Assembly: GCF_042788235.1 (NCBI RefSeq)
Contig: NZ_JBHZOL010000044.1
Coordinates: 22,669-86,668 of the forward strand
From: Sphaerothrix epifaneia
GTDB taxonomy: Bacteria; Cyanobacteriota; Cyanobacteriia; Phormidesmidales; Phormidesmidaceae
Direction of reading: 5' to 3'
DNA: 64,000 nucleotides
Within the stretch, counting starts at the first letter, position 1, and each line of letters opens with the position of its first letter. The position numbers and the translations under genes are program-made. This document shows positions 35,720 to 44,653 of the stretch, piece after piece. The notes beneath the pieces were generated by a model. It searched no databases. It saw only the letters and a program-made list of their open reading frames with translations, and was not told where the DNA came from.

Positions 35720-38687
35720 TAATAATCAAATCACCAGCTTGCTCATCGTAATAAAATTCTAAGTCGATATCAGGATGCTCCTTCTTGATTTGTTTCTGAA
35801 TATTGTTAATCATACTGTTGAGATCCTTTTTTGTCGATGGCGGAGTTTGAGAAAATTGCTTAATTATCGATTGGATCAATCCGACAAGATCATCTGGAAG
35901 AATACCTTTTATAAAAATCTTGATTCTTACTATAAGTGACTTTTGAGTTATGACAGAAGAGGGAACTTCAACTTCTATTGTTTGCTTATAGTCATAGAAG
36001 CTATCAACAAGAGGCTCAGTCTCAACTTTTCGAACAGTTGCATTTCCCCAGTCATATTGATTGCGCTTAAGCAAGGCTATGCTTTGCTCAAACGGTTGAT
36101 CGTCTTTCTTCAAAAGCACTTTTTGTGTCTCAAGGTCTTTGATGTCAGCTGTCAAAGTTAAAGCCCTGGCTTCATCAGGAGTAAAATCTACTAAGAATAA
36201 CTGGATTGGTTTATCATTTGTGGGAATTGAGTCAATCGATTTTCCTAAAGCTTCATGGAGGCCAGAAAGAGTATAAGCTTCTAGAACTTTATCGCTATTG
36301 GAGCGCAAAACTACATAGCCGTTAGGTGAGCGTTCTACAATAAATGAAGAAACATCTAAGGTATCTGCAGTTTGTATTCGTTTAGCTTCATCAGGAGTCA
36401 ATGGAAAATTGCGTGGACGATAGCCAAACGGAGGAGCAGAAGAAGTAGTCTGATGAGCTTCGTTAAAGCCTCGGTTCTCTAAAGACAAATGATTTTCAGT
36501 TAAGAGCGCTTTTTCTGGGCTTCTAATTTCTGGTGAAAGAGTCCTGCTTTGAGAAATTTGCGAAAGATCTACTAAATCCTCTTGATATCTAAGTTCTCTA
36601 GAAATTGAATGAATTTTATTAACGTCGCGAGGGTTATACAGGATGCTGCCATCATCCGTACGCCTTATTTTACCTGGTGGCACATCTAAGCTTTGTTGTA
36701 AGCGGGTCACTTTAGAATCAAGATTATGTCCACCTGTCGCGTAAGAAAACTCAGAATGTTTAGATAGAACAATTGAAGGAGTTCTAACCCAACTTCTAGA
36801 AGCATCCTCAGCTAAGACCTCAACATAGCCTTGCATAATAAGGTTGGAATCCAGCAAATCTCCAAAGTATATCTGAATTTCAGGGGAGGAAATCAAATAG
36901 GAAGTTGAGTCTAGCCACTCAGCGAATTCAGGTTCTTCAATTCTTGAGTAGTTATAGTCTCTTGGTGAAGCTAAAAGATAGGAGAGCTCAGATAATGCTA
37001 TTTCTGGCCATTTACTATCACCTTCTTTCAGTTGATCCGTCAGTAGATATAGGTTGTTTAATGCGTATTGAAAATTTGATTCATAATAATCGGATATTTC
37101 ACTCACTTCTAGATAAGAAATCTCTCCGTTCTGAGCAGCTTCATATAGCTCATTGATTAAAGCTTGATGACCTTTCTCGAATTGATTGATAGTTTTGTCT
37201 AAAGGCCAGGAGATGATTGCATCTATAAGTCTCGCGGTTTCCTGAACGAAGAAATCATTTCCTGACTCCATACTTCTAGTTTCAAATTGTGAAGATGATG
37301 ATATGCCAAATTCTTTGAATATTTGGTACAAGGCTGTATACTGAACAACTCTTGCAAGATCTGGATTGTTTAAGCTCGAAAAATAATCGTATGCAATTTC
37401 CTCATAGTCTTCAAGGGAAATCTCCGTCCCATATATGACTGACAATGCTCCAGTTCTATAGAGTGTCAGATAGCTGTAATCCTCGATTCGAGTAGTGTAC
37501 CCAACCCCTTCAGTATTCCAGTTAAACAAGATAGAACCCTGCTCTTCAAACACCTCGTTTAATGATTTATCGAATGGAGGCAAATCGCTTGGCTTGTAAG
37601 GATAGTCGTAAAAGTTAACGTATTCAACTTCTCCATTCAAAGACCAAGACTTCAATATTTGGTCAGTTATATTCAGTAAACTACCTAACTCTGTATCAAC
37701 TAAATTAGAACTAAGGTATATTGGAGCCCAGTCTGGAGCCCAGTCCCCATATTCGACTTCACTTTCGTCAAGCCTGCCTGCGAACAAATGATTACGTTCA
37801 TAACTCTGAGCAAGATCTTCTTCTGCTGTTGCCGCTATCGTCAAAGCTGTTTCGAAGCGTAAAGGCGGCATTCTAAGTACGTTTTCAACTCTTTCTCGAC
37901 CTAAGACAGCAACAAAGTCATCATCGGTAATAGCACCAATGATCAAATCTGAATCAAGGAAAAACTGCCGTGCCTCTACATTATATTCTGACAAATCTTT
38001 TTCTTTTGACATAACCCAAACAACGATTCCGGGTGTATTGCTAATAAAAACACCATCATTCCCTTCCGTTAGAATTTGGCCTAGTTCTTGAGGATCACCA
38101 CCGAGAACAGGCTTGAATAAGTAATTGCCGTTATTTGTCCACTGATGTAATTCCGCCGCAGATACAGACAAGTCTAGAGTCTGTGTGTTTTCTGTTGGAG
38201 GCTCAATAGGAAGATTGGAAATGTTCGCCTTGTAAGTCGTTCCATATAAGTCAATATAAAGTTTAGATAGAACCTTCTCTGAGAGTTCTAAGTCATTTAA
38301 AGGTGGCAAAGTTATAAGAACGTCTGCTACCCAGCCGTCATAGCCAACTGGATAGGCAAGAGATTTTGCCTCTTCTCCCAAATCACCTGCGAGTGATTGA
38401 AAATATTCTTCATTCAGATGTGGCGGCGGCTCTGAAATCAGTAAAATTCTGCATCCATCTTCCAAAGGTTCTGATAAAGCAACTGTTTGGAGATGGTATG
38501 GATATGTCTCTCGAAAGTTTTCCCACTCTTGTTCTGTCTGCTGATTTGCTTGGGGACATCGGCTAACTTTTTGAGAACAACCAAATAGACCAAAAACTAG
38601 CGTGATTGACAAAAGAGCAAATTTAGTGAGGCCAGCATTTTTGGCTGAAAGGCTTTTGTTTCGCAGAATACAAAGTTTAAAGGTCAT
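35667..38687 (-). CDS. Very large lipoprotein, unknown family
   Basis: Encodes 1006 residues. A hydrophobic segment ending in FGLFGC (Cys37) resembles a lipobox, so the protein is probably lipid-anchored and faces the periplasm. No known domain is recognised in the body: it alternates acidic helix (FGDLLDSNLIMQGYVEVLAE) with strand-rich parts, and the C-terminal third contains P-S-T-rich linker (QTTSSAPPFGYRPRNFPL) then a compact end (DIDLEFYYDEQAGDLIISGP). It is the first gene of the leftward cassette. With a cytoplasmic CHAT-like peptidase and a membrane hairpin protein next to it, it could be the outer sensor part of a membrane-spanning system; this is inference. Confidence 0.65.
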   Translation of the reverse strand: MTFKLCILRNKSLSAKNAGLTKFALLSITLVFGLFGCSQKVSRCPQANQQTEQEWENFRETYPYHLQTVALSEPLEDGCRILLISEPPPHLNEEYFQSLAGDLGEEAKSLAYPVGYDGWVADVLITLPPLNDLELSEKVLSKLYIDLYGTTYKANISNLPIEPPTENTQTLDLSVSAAELHQWTNNGNYLFKPVLGGDPQELGQILTEGNDGVFISNTPGIVVWVMSKEKDLSEYNVEARQFFLDSDLIIGAITDDDFVAVLGRERVENVLRMPPLRFETALTIAATAEEDLAQSYERNHLFAGRLDESEVEYGDWAPDWAPIYLSSNLVDTELGSLLNITDQILKSWSLNGEVEYVNFYDYPYKPSDLPPFDKSLNEVFEEQGSILFNWNTEGVGYTTRIEDYSYLTLYRTGALSVIYGTEISLEDYEEIAYDYFSSLNNPDLARVVQYTALYQIFKEFGISSSSQFETRSMESGNDFFVQETARLIDAIISWPLDKTINQFEKGHQALINELYEAAQNGEISYLEVSEISDYYESNFQYALNNLYLLTDQLKEGDSKWPEIALSELSYLLASPRDYNYSRIEEPEFAEWLDSTSYLISSPEIQIYFGDLLDSNLIMQGYVEVLAEDASRSWVRTPSIVLSKHSEFSYATGGHNLDSKVTRLQQSLDVPPGKIRRTDDGSILYNPRDVNKIHSISRELRYQEDLVDLSQISQSRTLSPEIRSPEKALLTENHLSLENRGFNEAHQTTSSAPPFGYRPRNFPLTPDEAKRIQTADTLDVSSFIVERSPNGYVVLRSNSDKVLEAYTLSGLHEALGKSIDSIPTNDKPIQLFLVDFTPDEARALTLTADIKDLETQKVLLKKDDQPFEQSIALLKRNQYDWGNATVRKVETEPLVDSFYDYKQTIEVEVPSSVITQKSLIVRIKIFIKGILPDDLVGLIQSIIKQFSQTPPSTKKDLNSMINNIQKQIKKEHPDIDLEFYYDEQAGDLIISGPSQFNFHAKLSIQNN

Positions 38688-38782
38688 GGCCAGAAGCTTG
38701 AGTTAGGGCTTTGTTTTTAACAACTTCAAGCTTAAAAGAGAAATTACGCACGCTCCAAACGTGATTCAGAAAAATTCTCTTT

Positions 38783-41700
38783 ATGTATTTATTTAAAGGT
38801 GTATTTTTTACTACTGTAGAATCTCGTTCTTTGTATGTCTTTATCTCGACAAACGATTTGGCTTTTCACCATGGGCAGAAGCCCGTGATTGCGGTCGCCA
38901 ATACCATGGGCAGCTTCATTCAGAGCTATGCCGACGCCCATGATTTGAAAAACGGCGATCGCATCGACCTCTCCTTCGCCGACCTGCTGCAGCGCTACCT
39001 GGAACGCTCGCGGGATGTGGTGCTACGCAACTACAAAGGCCAGAGCGTTGGTGTAACCAGCCCGGAGGGCTTTCGCCACCGCTTAACTGATGATGAGCTG
39101 GGCGATGAAGGACTTTTTGCCTATGAAGAAGCCCTGGAATGTATCCGGGAAGGCAACTTCAGCCGTATCCCTATCAGCCCCATTGACTACATCGAGCAAC
39201 GCCTGGAGCAGGCCGGATACCGAATCAGCGAAGTCACCGGACGTAAAGCCGGATTGGACTACGTCCCCGATGGCACCACTACCTACAAAGTCCGCACCGA
39301 AAGCGAAACCTCTTCCAAAGCCAAAATTGAAGCCGTGGCCCTGTTCAACGCTGGTGATGCCGATGCCATCCTGCTGAACTGCTCCGGCTCAACGGGCATC
39401 TCCCTTCATGCCTCCGAAAAATTTGCCGATCAGCGACCCCGACACATGATCGTCGCCCAGGCCGAGCGGGATATCAACGTCTTCATGCAGATGCTGGGGC
39501 GCATCCATCGCACCGGGCAGGTCGAACTGCCCAGCTATACCTTGCTGATGGGGGACTTGCCTGCCGAAAAGCGACCGGGGGCGATCCTCTGCCGCAAAAT
39601 GGCCAGCCTCAACGCCAATACCACAGCTTCACGGGAAACCGACATCTCCATCAGCAATGTGGTGGATTTCATGAATGCCTATGGGGAACAGGTGGTGAGT
39701 GAACTGCTCACCGATGATCTGGAACTCAATGCCCAGCTCGATTTTCCCACCCTGAAAGCACAAAACGATGGTTCCGAAGTCGCCTTGATTAAGCGGGTTA
39801 CGGGAGCCATTCCGCTACTGCCGATCGAGCAACAGGAAGCGGTTTATGACCTGATTGAATCGGAGTACAAAGAGCTGGTGGATCAGGCTCGGGCCATGGG
39901 AGAAAGCATCCTGGAAGCGGATCAGCTGGATCTCGATGCCCGCACGACGGCGCGGATGGAGGTGATTGCCGATGACAGCCCCGTGAAGACGGAGTTTACC
40001 GGGCCAGTCTTTTTGGAAATTGTCGATGCCAAGAGTGCCAGCAAACCGCTGACTCAGCTGCAGGCGGTGAATGTGCTGCGGGAGGGGCTGGGGTTGGAGG
40101 CGGTGAAGGATCTAGAGAACCATGACCCAGAAGAGTTAGAAGCTCCAGCAAATAAGCGGTCAAATTATGCGATCGCCTCTCTCACCGCAGCTACCGAAAA
40201 GTATCGCACCGCTGTTATTGCCACGAAGAAAGAAGAAGCGGCGGCTAGCAAATTCAGCGATCGCATCGACAAACAATTCGACCAGGTTTCCTCTGCCTTG
40301 AAGGAATTTCCCACTGGCACCCCCGTTCGCATCGTTTCGGGCACGACCCAGAGCGTCTTCTACGGTGTCGTCGCGGGTATCGATCAGAAGGTTCGTCCCG
40401 GCAGTCCTGCTGCTCCGAATAACTGGAAGATGCGACTGCTAGTAGCTGACTCCGCCCGACAAATCACGGTTCCGCTCTCCAAGCTCAATAGCTGGCGGGA
40501 AGGATCAGTTGCCATCACACCTCAGGCCCAGGACTGGTTCGGCAACGATGTCTACAGCCTGTTCGATAAGTTCCAGCAAAGCGGACGAGTCGAGCGGCAG
40601 ATATTCACGGGCAACATCATCAAAGCCTTTGAGAAATACCCCAAAGGCAAGCTGGTGAACTTTACGGATCATCAGGGTCAGGTGCGCCAGGGATTGGTGA
40701 TGCCCAAAGAGTTCGACATCCGCGAGGAACTCGATAAAGAGCCCGTCGTCTTCAAACAGGGCCATCAGGTCAAAGCCTTCCTCACCGATCTCACCAGCCG
40801 CCGAGGTGCGGTGAAAACTCTGGATGAGTTGCTGATTCTCAAAGCCCAAATCAACGGCGAAGGATTCATCCTGCAAGCCCCCAAAGCGAAGGAATCGGGG
40901 GCCAAGTACTTTCTAGATGAAGCGCTCATTGCCGCTGTCGGTAACGATTTCCACTCCGTGGCTGATCGCATGGAAGTCGTCGTGCTGCCTGAACGGCTGG
41001 AGCAAACCCTCATGGTGCTGATGAACCAGCGTCAGTACATGCTGGCGGCTTTTGACCATAAAGACGTTGCTCGTGACTACCTGGGGATTGAATTACCCAA
41101 ACTAGAAGTGGTGGATGCGGCAACTCCGGCTCCGAGGCCCATTCGAGAACCGCTCCCACTGCCGCCTCCGCCTCCGCTAGTATCAGCTCCATCGACTTCC
41201 GCTTCTGGCAGCATTCTTCCACCCAAACAGCAGCAGGGGCAGATCGAAAAGCGCATCGCTAACTTCTTGGAAAAAGCCGGGATTCGAGAAGCCGTTACCG
41301 CAGGCGAAGACTACCACCTCAAAATCGAGAATGAGCCCTACATTCCTCTGGTCGTAGAGCGGCAACTCGATGAACTGTACCTGACTCACTACCGGGAGCA
41401 GAACGGCGACACCTTCATCGACACCGAGATGGTGTTCAAGATTCAAGCGGACGGACAGCTCCGGTTCAAGGAAGTCGCTACCCAAGACCCGATTCGAGGG
41501 GGAGAGTGCCGCAGCCCCGACCGCCTGTTTGCTCAGACCTTTTCCCGCAACATCCATCATCAGGGGTTTGCTGAAGCTGTGAGAGAACAACTTCAGCCCA
41601 AGCCAGAAGCTACCCCCCAAGAAACCCATTCTCTAAAACCAGCCGTAAAAGCTTACCTCGACGTTAAAGCAGAGCATCCCGATGCCCTGCTGCTGAGCAA

Positions 41701-42637
41701 AACCACCGATGGCCGCTTCTACGAAGCCTACCTGGAAGATGCCAGGGCGCTCTCCGAAAAAACTGAGGTCATTCTCACCAGCACCGACTCCGGGATGGGA
41801 CGAATTCCGGTGACGGGTTTTCCGATTCACGCGACAGATCGCTACCTGGATATGCTCAGGCAAACCACGGCGGTAGCAGTGGTCGATGGCCCAGATGCCG
41901 TAGTGGTTCATCCGCAGGTGAGGCCAGAAGCTGTTGCCGAAAGTGTAACGGCTCTCGAACCACCACCAGTTGTTGAAGAAGAACAGGCCACCCTATTTTC
42001 TCTAGAAACCTTTCAAAGCAGCCCTTCCAGGACTCTCATTACTGCTACTGTCGATCCTTCTTGGAATAAAGAGACGCCAAAGCCTCCCACGGCTGAGTCA
42101 TCGCCCCCTGTGACTGAAGCCCAACCACCGCTGGTCATTGAGGAGCCCGTAACGTCAACTCCAACTAGGAGCCAACCGTCCATCGAAGATTTGCGCCAGT
42201 GGTATCGCCATGCTCGCGACATTGGTAGATCGGAGAAGCACTTGAAGCAGATTGAAGTGATTAGTCGAGCAGCGATCGCTGGCCAAACATTTGGTGAGCG
42301 AGACTTTCAAGCTCTAGACCGCGACGAAGCCGCCTGGCAGTCCCAAATCGACACGGTCACCAATCAGGCCCGCTACATTCTCGACACCGTTGGCACTCAA
42401 GATACCGATGGTCAGCGCTTTAGCAGCAAGACCTACAGCATTCAGGGGAGCGAGGGGAATCTGGCGATCGCAGCAGCCGATCGCGGCGAGATTCTCCAGC
42501 TCCAAAACGACCAGGTGATTCTCTCCAAAGTCACCCAAGTTGATGCCCAGCGGTTTCAGAAATTCGCTGAGCTGATTCAAAGCCGTGCCCTCAATGTACA
42601 AACTCCGCAACTCCAGCCAGTCGGCCTAGAGCCCTAG
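38783..42637 (+). pseudogene. Strawberry-notch-type helicase, N-terminus lost, with MutS-I-like domain
   Basis: The frame is open for 1284 residues, but the first about 30 are not helicase-like and come from the AT-rich cassette; recognisable sequence starts at KPVIAVANTMGSF (about 38,880). It then shows the C-terminal helicase lobe of Strawberry-notch-type plasmid proteins (VFMQMLGRIHRTGQV, with arginine fingers). Residues about 950-1045 resemble the MutS domain I (AYLDVKAEHPDALLL, FYEAYLEDA, VTGFPIHATDRYLDML). Residues about 1130-1275 are a module shared with the prim-pol. The ATP-binding first lobe is absent, so helicase activity is probably lost; the rest may still be made if a promoter lies in the cassette end. 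Native G+C matches the prim-pol. Confidence 0.75.
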
Positions 42638-42653
42638 AATCCAGGTACCGCTT

Positions 42654-44330
42654 ATGCTTCCCTCCTCAAATTCTGGGGCCTGGTCAACGGTGCAGTGGTT
42701 AACGGCCCATCAGCTGCCTGCCCTGCCAGTCGCCCCAGTTCAAGACCCTTATCAGTATCCCCGCATGGTTGCTGCTAAACCCGAGCGGGGCATCTTCTCC
42801 CATGTTGATTGTCAGTGGCAAGACGGTAGGCTGTGTCCAAAACCGCTCTTTACTGGTAAGAATCCTTCTTACCTGGATAGCCAGGGCATTCCCCACCTGG
42901 TCTATCACCACCGATACCAAAAGACCCTACCCAGTGAGCGAGACCTGCGCCAGTGGTTTGCCAATCCGCTCAACGGAGTCGGCTCACTGGGCGGACATCA
43001 GCGGATCGCCTGGATTGATTTTGATGCGAAATGCTTTGAGTCGTCGCAGGTTTGCGATCGCGCTGTCCCTCAATGGTTAGACCAGCACCCTCTACTCCAG
43101 CAAACCTTCACCGAACGCACCCACAGCGGCGGCTGGCGATTCGCCGTCAAGCTGCAAACACCGCCGACCTTCACCAATTTCGCCCTAGAACCCGGTGGTG
43201 CCCATGTTGGTGAAGTGTTGGGCACAGGTCGCTTTACGGTTCTGGCACCCACTATTGGCCCCAGCAGCAATGCCTATGTGTCGATTCGGCGAGCTGAGCC
43301 CGTTGAAGTCGAGAGCCTTGAAGCGATCGGGCTCTTCAGTTCCTCCGCTCGGCAGGCAGAACAGCGACCCGCCAGCTACCAGCCCAAGCCAATTCTGAGG
43401 CCCCTGCAAACTTCGTCAGGCCAAGGCGCGATTCATCTGGCTGATCTAGTGACCACCAAAGTAAAGGGAATCCTGAACGGACAAGACCCTTACCAGGACG
43501 AGTCAATGTCTCTGGTGGTCGCAGCTAGAGAACTTTATGGCAGCGAGAACTGGGCTTTTGCTAATGGCATTCCGCTGAAGGGCGATCGCGCCGAAGCCCT
43601 GATTCATCGTGTCGGTGATGCCTTTGGCTACGACGAAGACAAGCTACGTCGCTGCTTGGCCTCAGTCAATCCTGAAACCTGTCAGCCTGCTAGCTTGTAT
43701 CGAGGGGACGAAACCGCTTTATGGAAGCGGGTACGGAGGTTGGATCAAAAAGTATTTGAAGCGCGGTGCCCTCAGGGTATTCAGAAAGAAATCTCTGAGC
43801 AGATTCAAGCGTACGGGCGATGGCGCAGCGCCGGTCCCTTGGGACCATCGCCCTCTTCAACTCCCAACCCTCTTGTAGAAACCTCAACCTTGGTTCAACT
43901 CCGCGACTGGTATCGAATCGCCAAAGCCATGGAGGTTCCCGAAAGTGCTCTTGATGCCATCAAAACCATGGGTCAACGAGTAGCAGCGGGTAAACCCCTG
44001 CCTCACAAGCATCGAGCACTCATGCAACAGCAGGTTCAGAGCTACTGGCAGCAGGTCAGCACCGCGATTCAGCAGGCCGGACAAATTTTGGAAACCGTAG
44101 GCCGAAAAGACGCGACAGGAGCTTACTTTGAAGGTCACATCTATCGCCTGGAAAGCCCCTTTGATGGGAGTTTAGAAATATCAGCTCAACGACGCGGCAC
44201 CCTCCTGCTGGTTGAAGCCAGTACCGTCCGAACTTGTCGTTTAGCCAAAGCTGATTTCGAGCAGTTCGACCGCTTTTCTCAGCGGCTCTCTCAACAATCC
44301 TTTCCGGCTCACCAGTTGGAGTTGGTTTGA
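42654..44330 (+). CDS. Bifunctional prim-pol with plasmid-specific C-terminal module
   Basis: Encodes 558 residues. Residues 1-235 match the primase-polymerase (prim-pol, archaeo-eukaryotic primase-like) family: the metal-binding WIDFDAKCF near 120, the RTHSGGWRFAV segment and GGAHVGEVLGTGRFTVLAP. Such proteins start DNA replication of plasmids and phages. Residues 240-400 are helical, without a visible helicase P-loop. Residues about 415-550 (LRDWYRIAKAME, ILETVGRKDATGAYFEG, YRLESPFDGSLEI) repeat the C-terminal module of the helicase 16 bases upstream. The two genes are close and probably one operon. With relaxase and topA it forms the replication/transfer backbone. Confidence 0.8.
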   Translation: MLPSSNSGAWSTVQWLTAHQLPALPVAPVQDPYQYPRMVAAKPERGIFSHVDCQWQDGRLCPKPLFTGKNPSYLDSQGIPHLVYHHRYQKTLPSERDLRQWFANPLNGVGSLGGHQRIAWIDFDAKCFESSQVCDRAVPQWLDQHPLLQQTFTERTHSGGWRFAVKLQTPPTFTNFALEPGGAHVGEVLGTGRFTVLAPTIGPSSNAYVSIRRAEPVEVESLEAIGLFSSSARQAEQRPASYQPKPILRPLQTSSGQGAIHLADLVTTKVKGILNGQDPYQDESMSLVVAARELYGSENWAFANGIPLKGDRAEALIHRVGDAFGYDEDKLRRCLASVNPETCQPASLYRGDETALWKRVRRLDQKVFEARCPQGIQKEISEQIQAYGRWRSAGPLGPSPSSTPNPLVETSTLVQLRDWYRIAKAMEVPESALDAIKTMGQRVAAGKPLPHKHRALMQQQVQSYWQQVSTAIQQAGQILETVGRKDATGAYFEGHIYRLESPFDGSLEISAQRRGTLLLVEASTVRTCRLAKADFEQFDRFSQRLSQQSFPAHQLELV

Positions 44331-44653
44331 TCGTCTGACGTTGCTGACGCTAGAGCCGTGGAATACGTTGATTCGCTTGAATGAACCTCTACCATTGATG
44401 GTGGTGGAGATGGTGAGCGCTTTTCGAACAGCACGGGTTATTGGCCAAGCACCAAGTGGGCGGACTAAAGTGGGTCGTATATCTTGAGATGCTTAATATG
44501 TGATCTGCTAAAGAAGAGAGATTATATACGTAGCCAGAGGGATGGTATCAGGCAGCAGAATACTCAGGCAAAGAACCGATTAATTCGCCATGCTTTCAAG
44601 ATTAGCTCTGACCATTGAGAAGACTTTAAAGAGGTATTTAACCTCAGCTTTTT
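44331..44653. other. Intergenic region with possible gene-end remnant
   Basis: After the prim-pol stop, one frame on + stays open to a TGA near 44,488 and reads like real protein (LEPWNTLIRLNEPLPLMVVE, then VIGQAPSGRTKVGRIS), though it has no start of its own. It may be the C-terminal end of a gene whose beginning was lost. The rest (44,490-44,653) is AT-richer with nothing I can name and must include the terminator side of the convergent WD40 gene. Confidence 0.3.

Larger units (their letters stand above)
34300..38865. mobile_element. AT-rich cassette interrupting plasmid backbone
   Basis: Between about 34,300 and 38,865 base composition falls sharply, and all genes run leftward. The left edge cuts the NlpC-type domain of the wall hydrolase; the right edge cuts the N-terminal part of a helicase (both read rightward). 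The two broken genes are not halves of one gene, so the cassette replaced rather than simply split the backbone. I see no transposase, integrase, terminal inverted repeat or target duplication, so the mechanism is unknown. The edges are estimates from where each protein leaves its family pattern. Confidence 0.6.
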
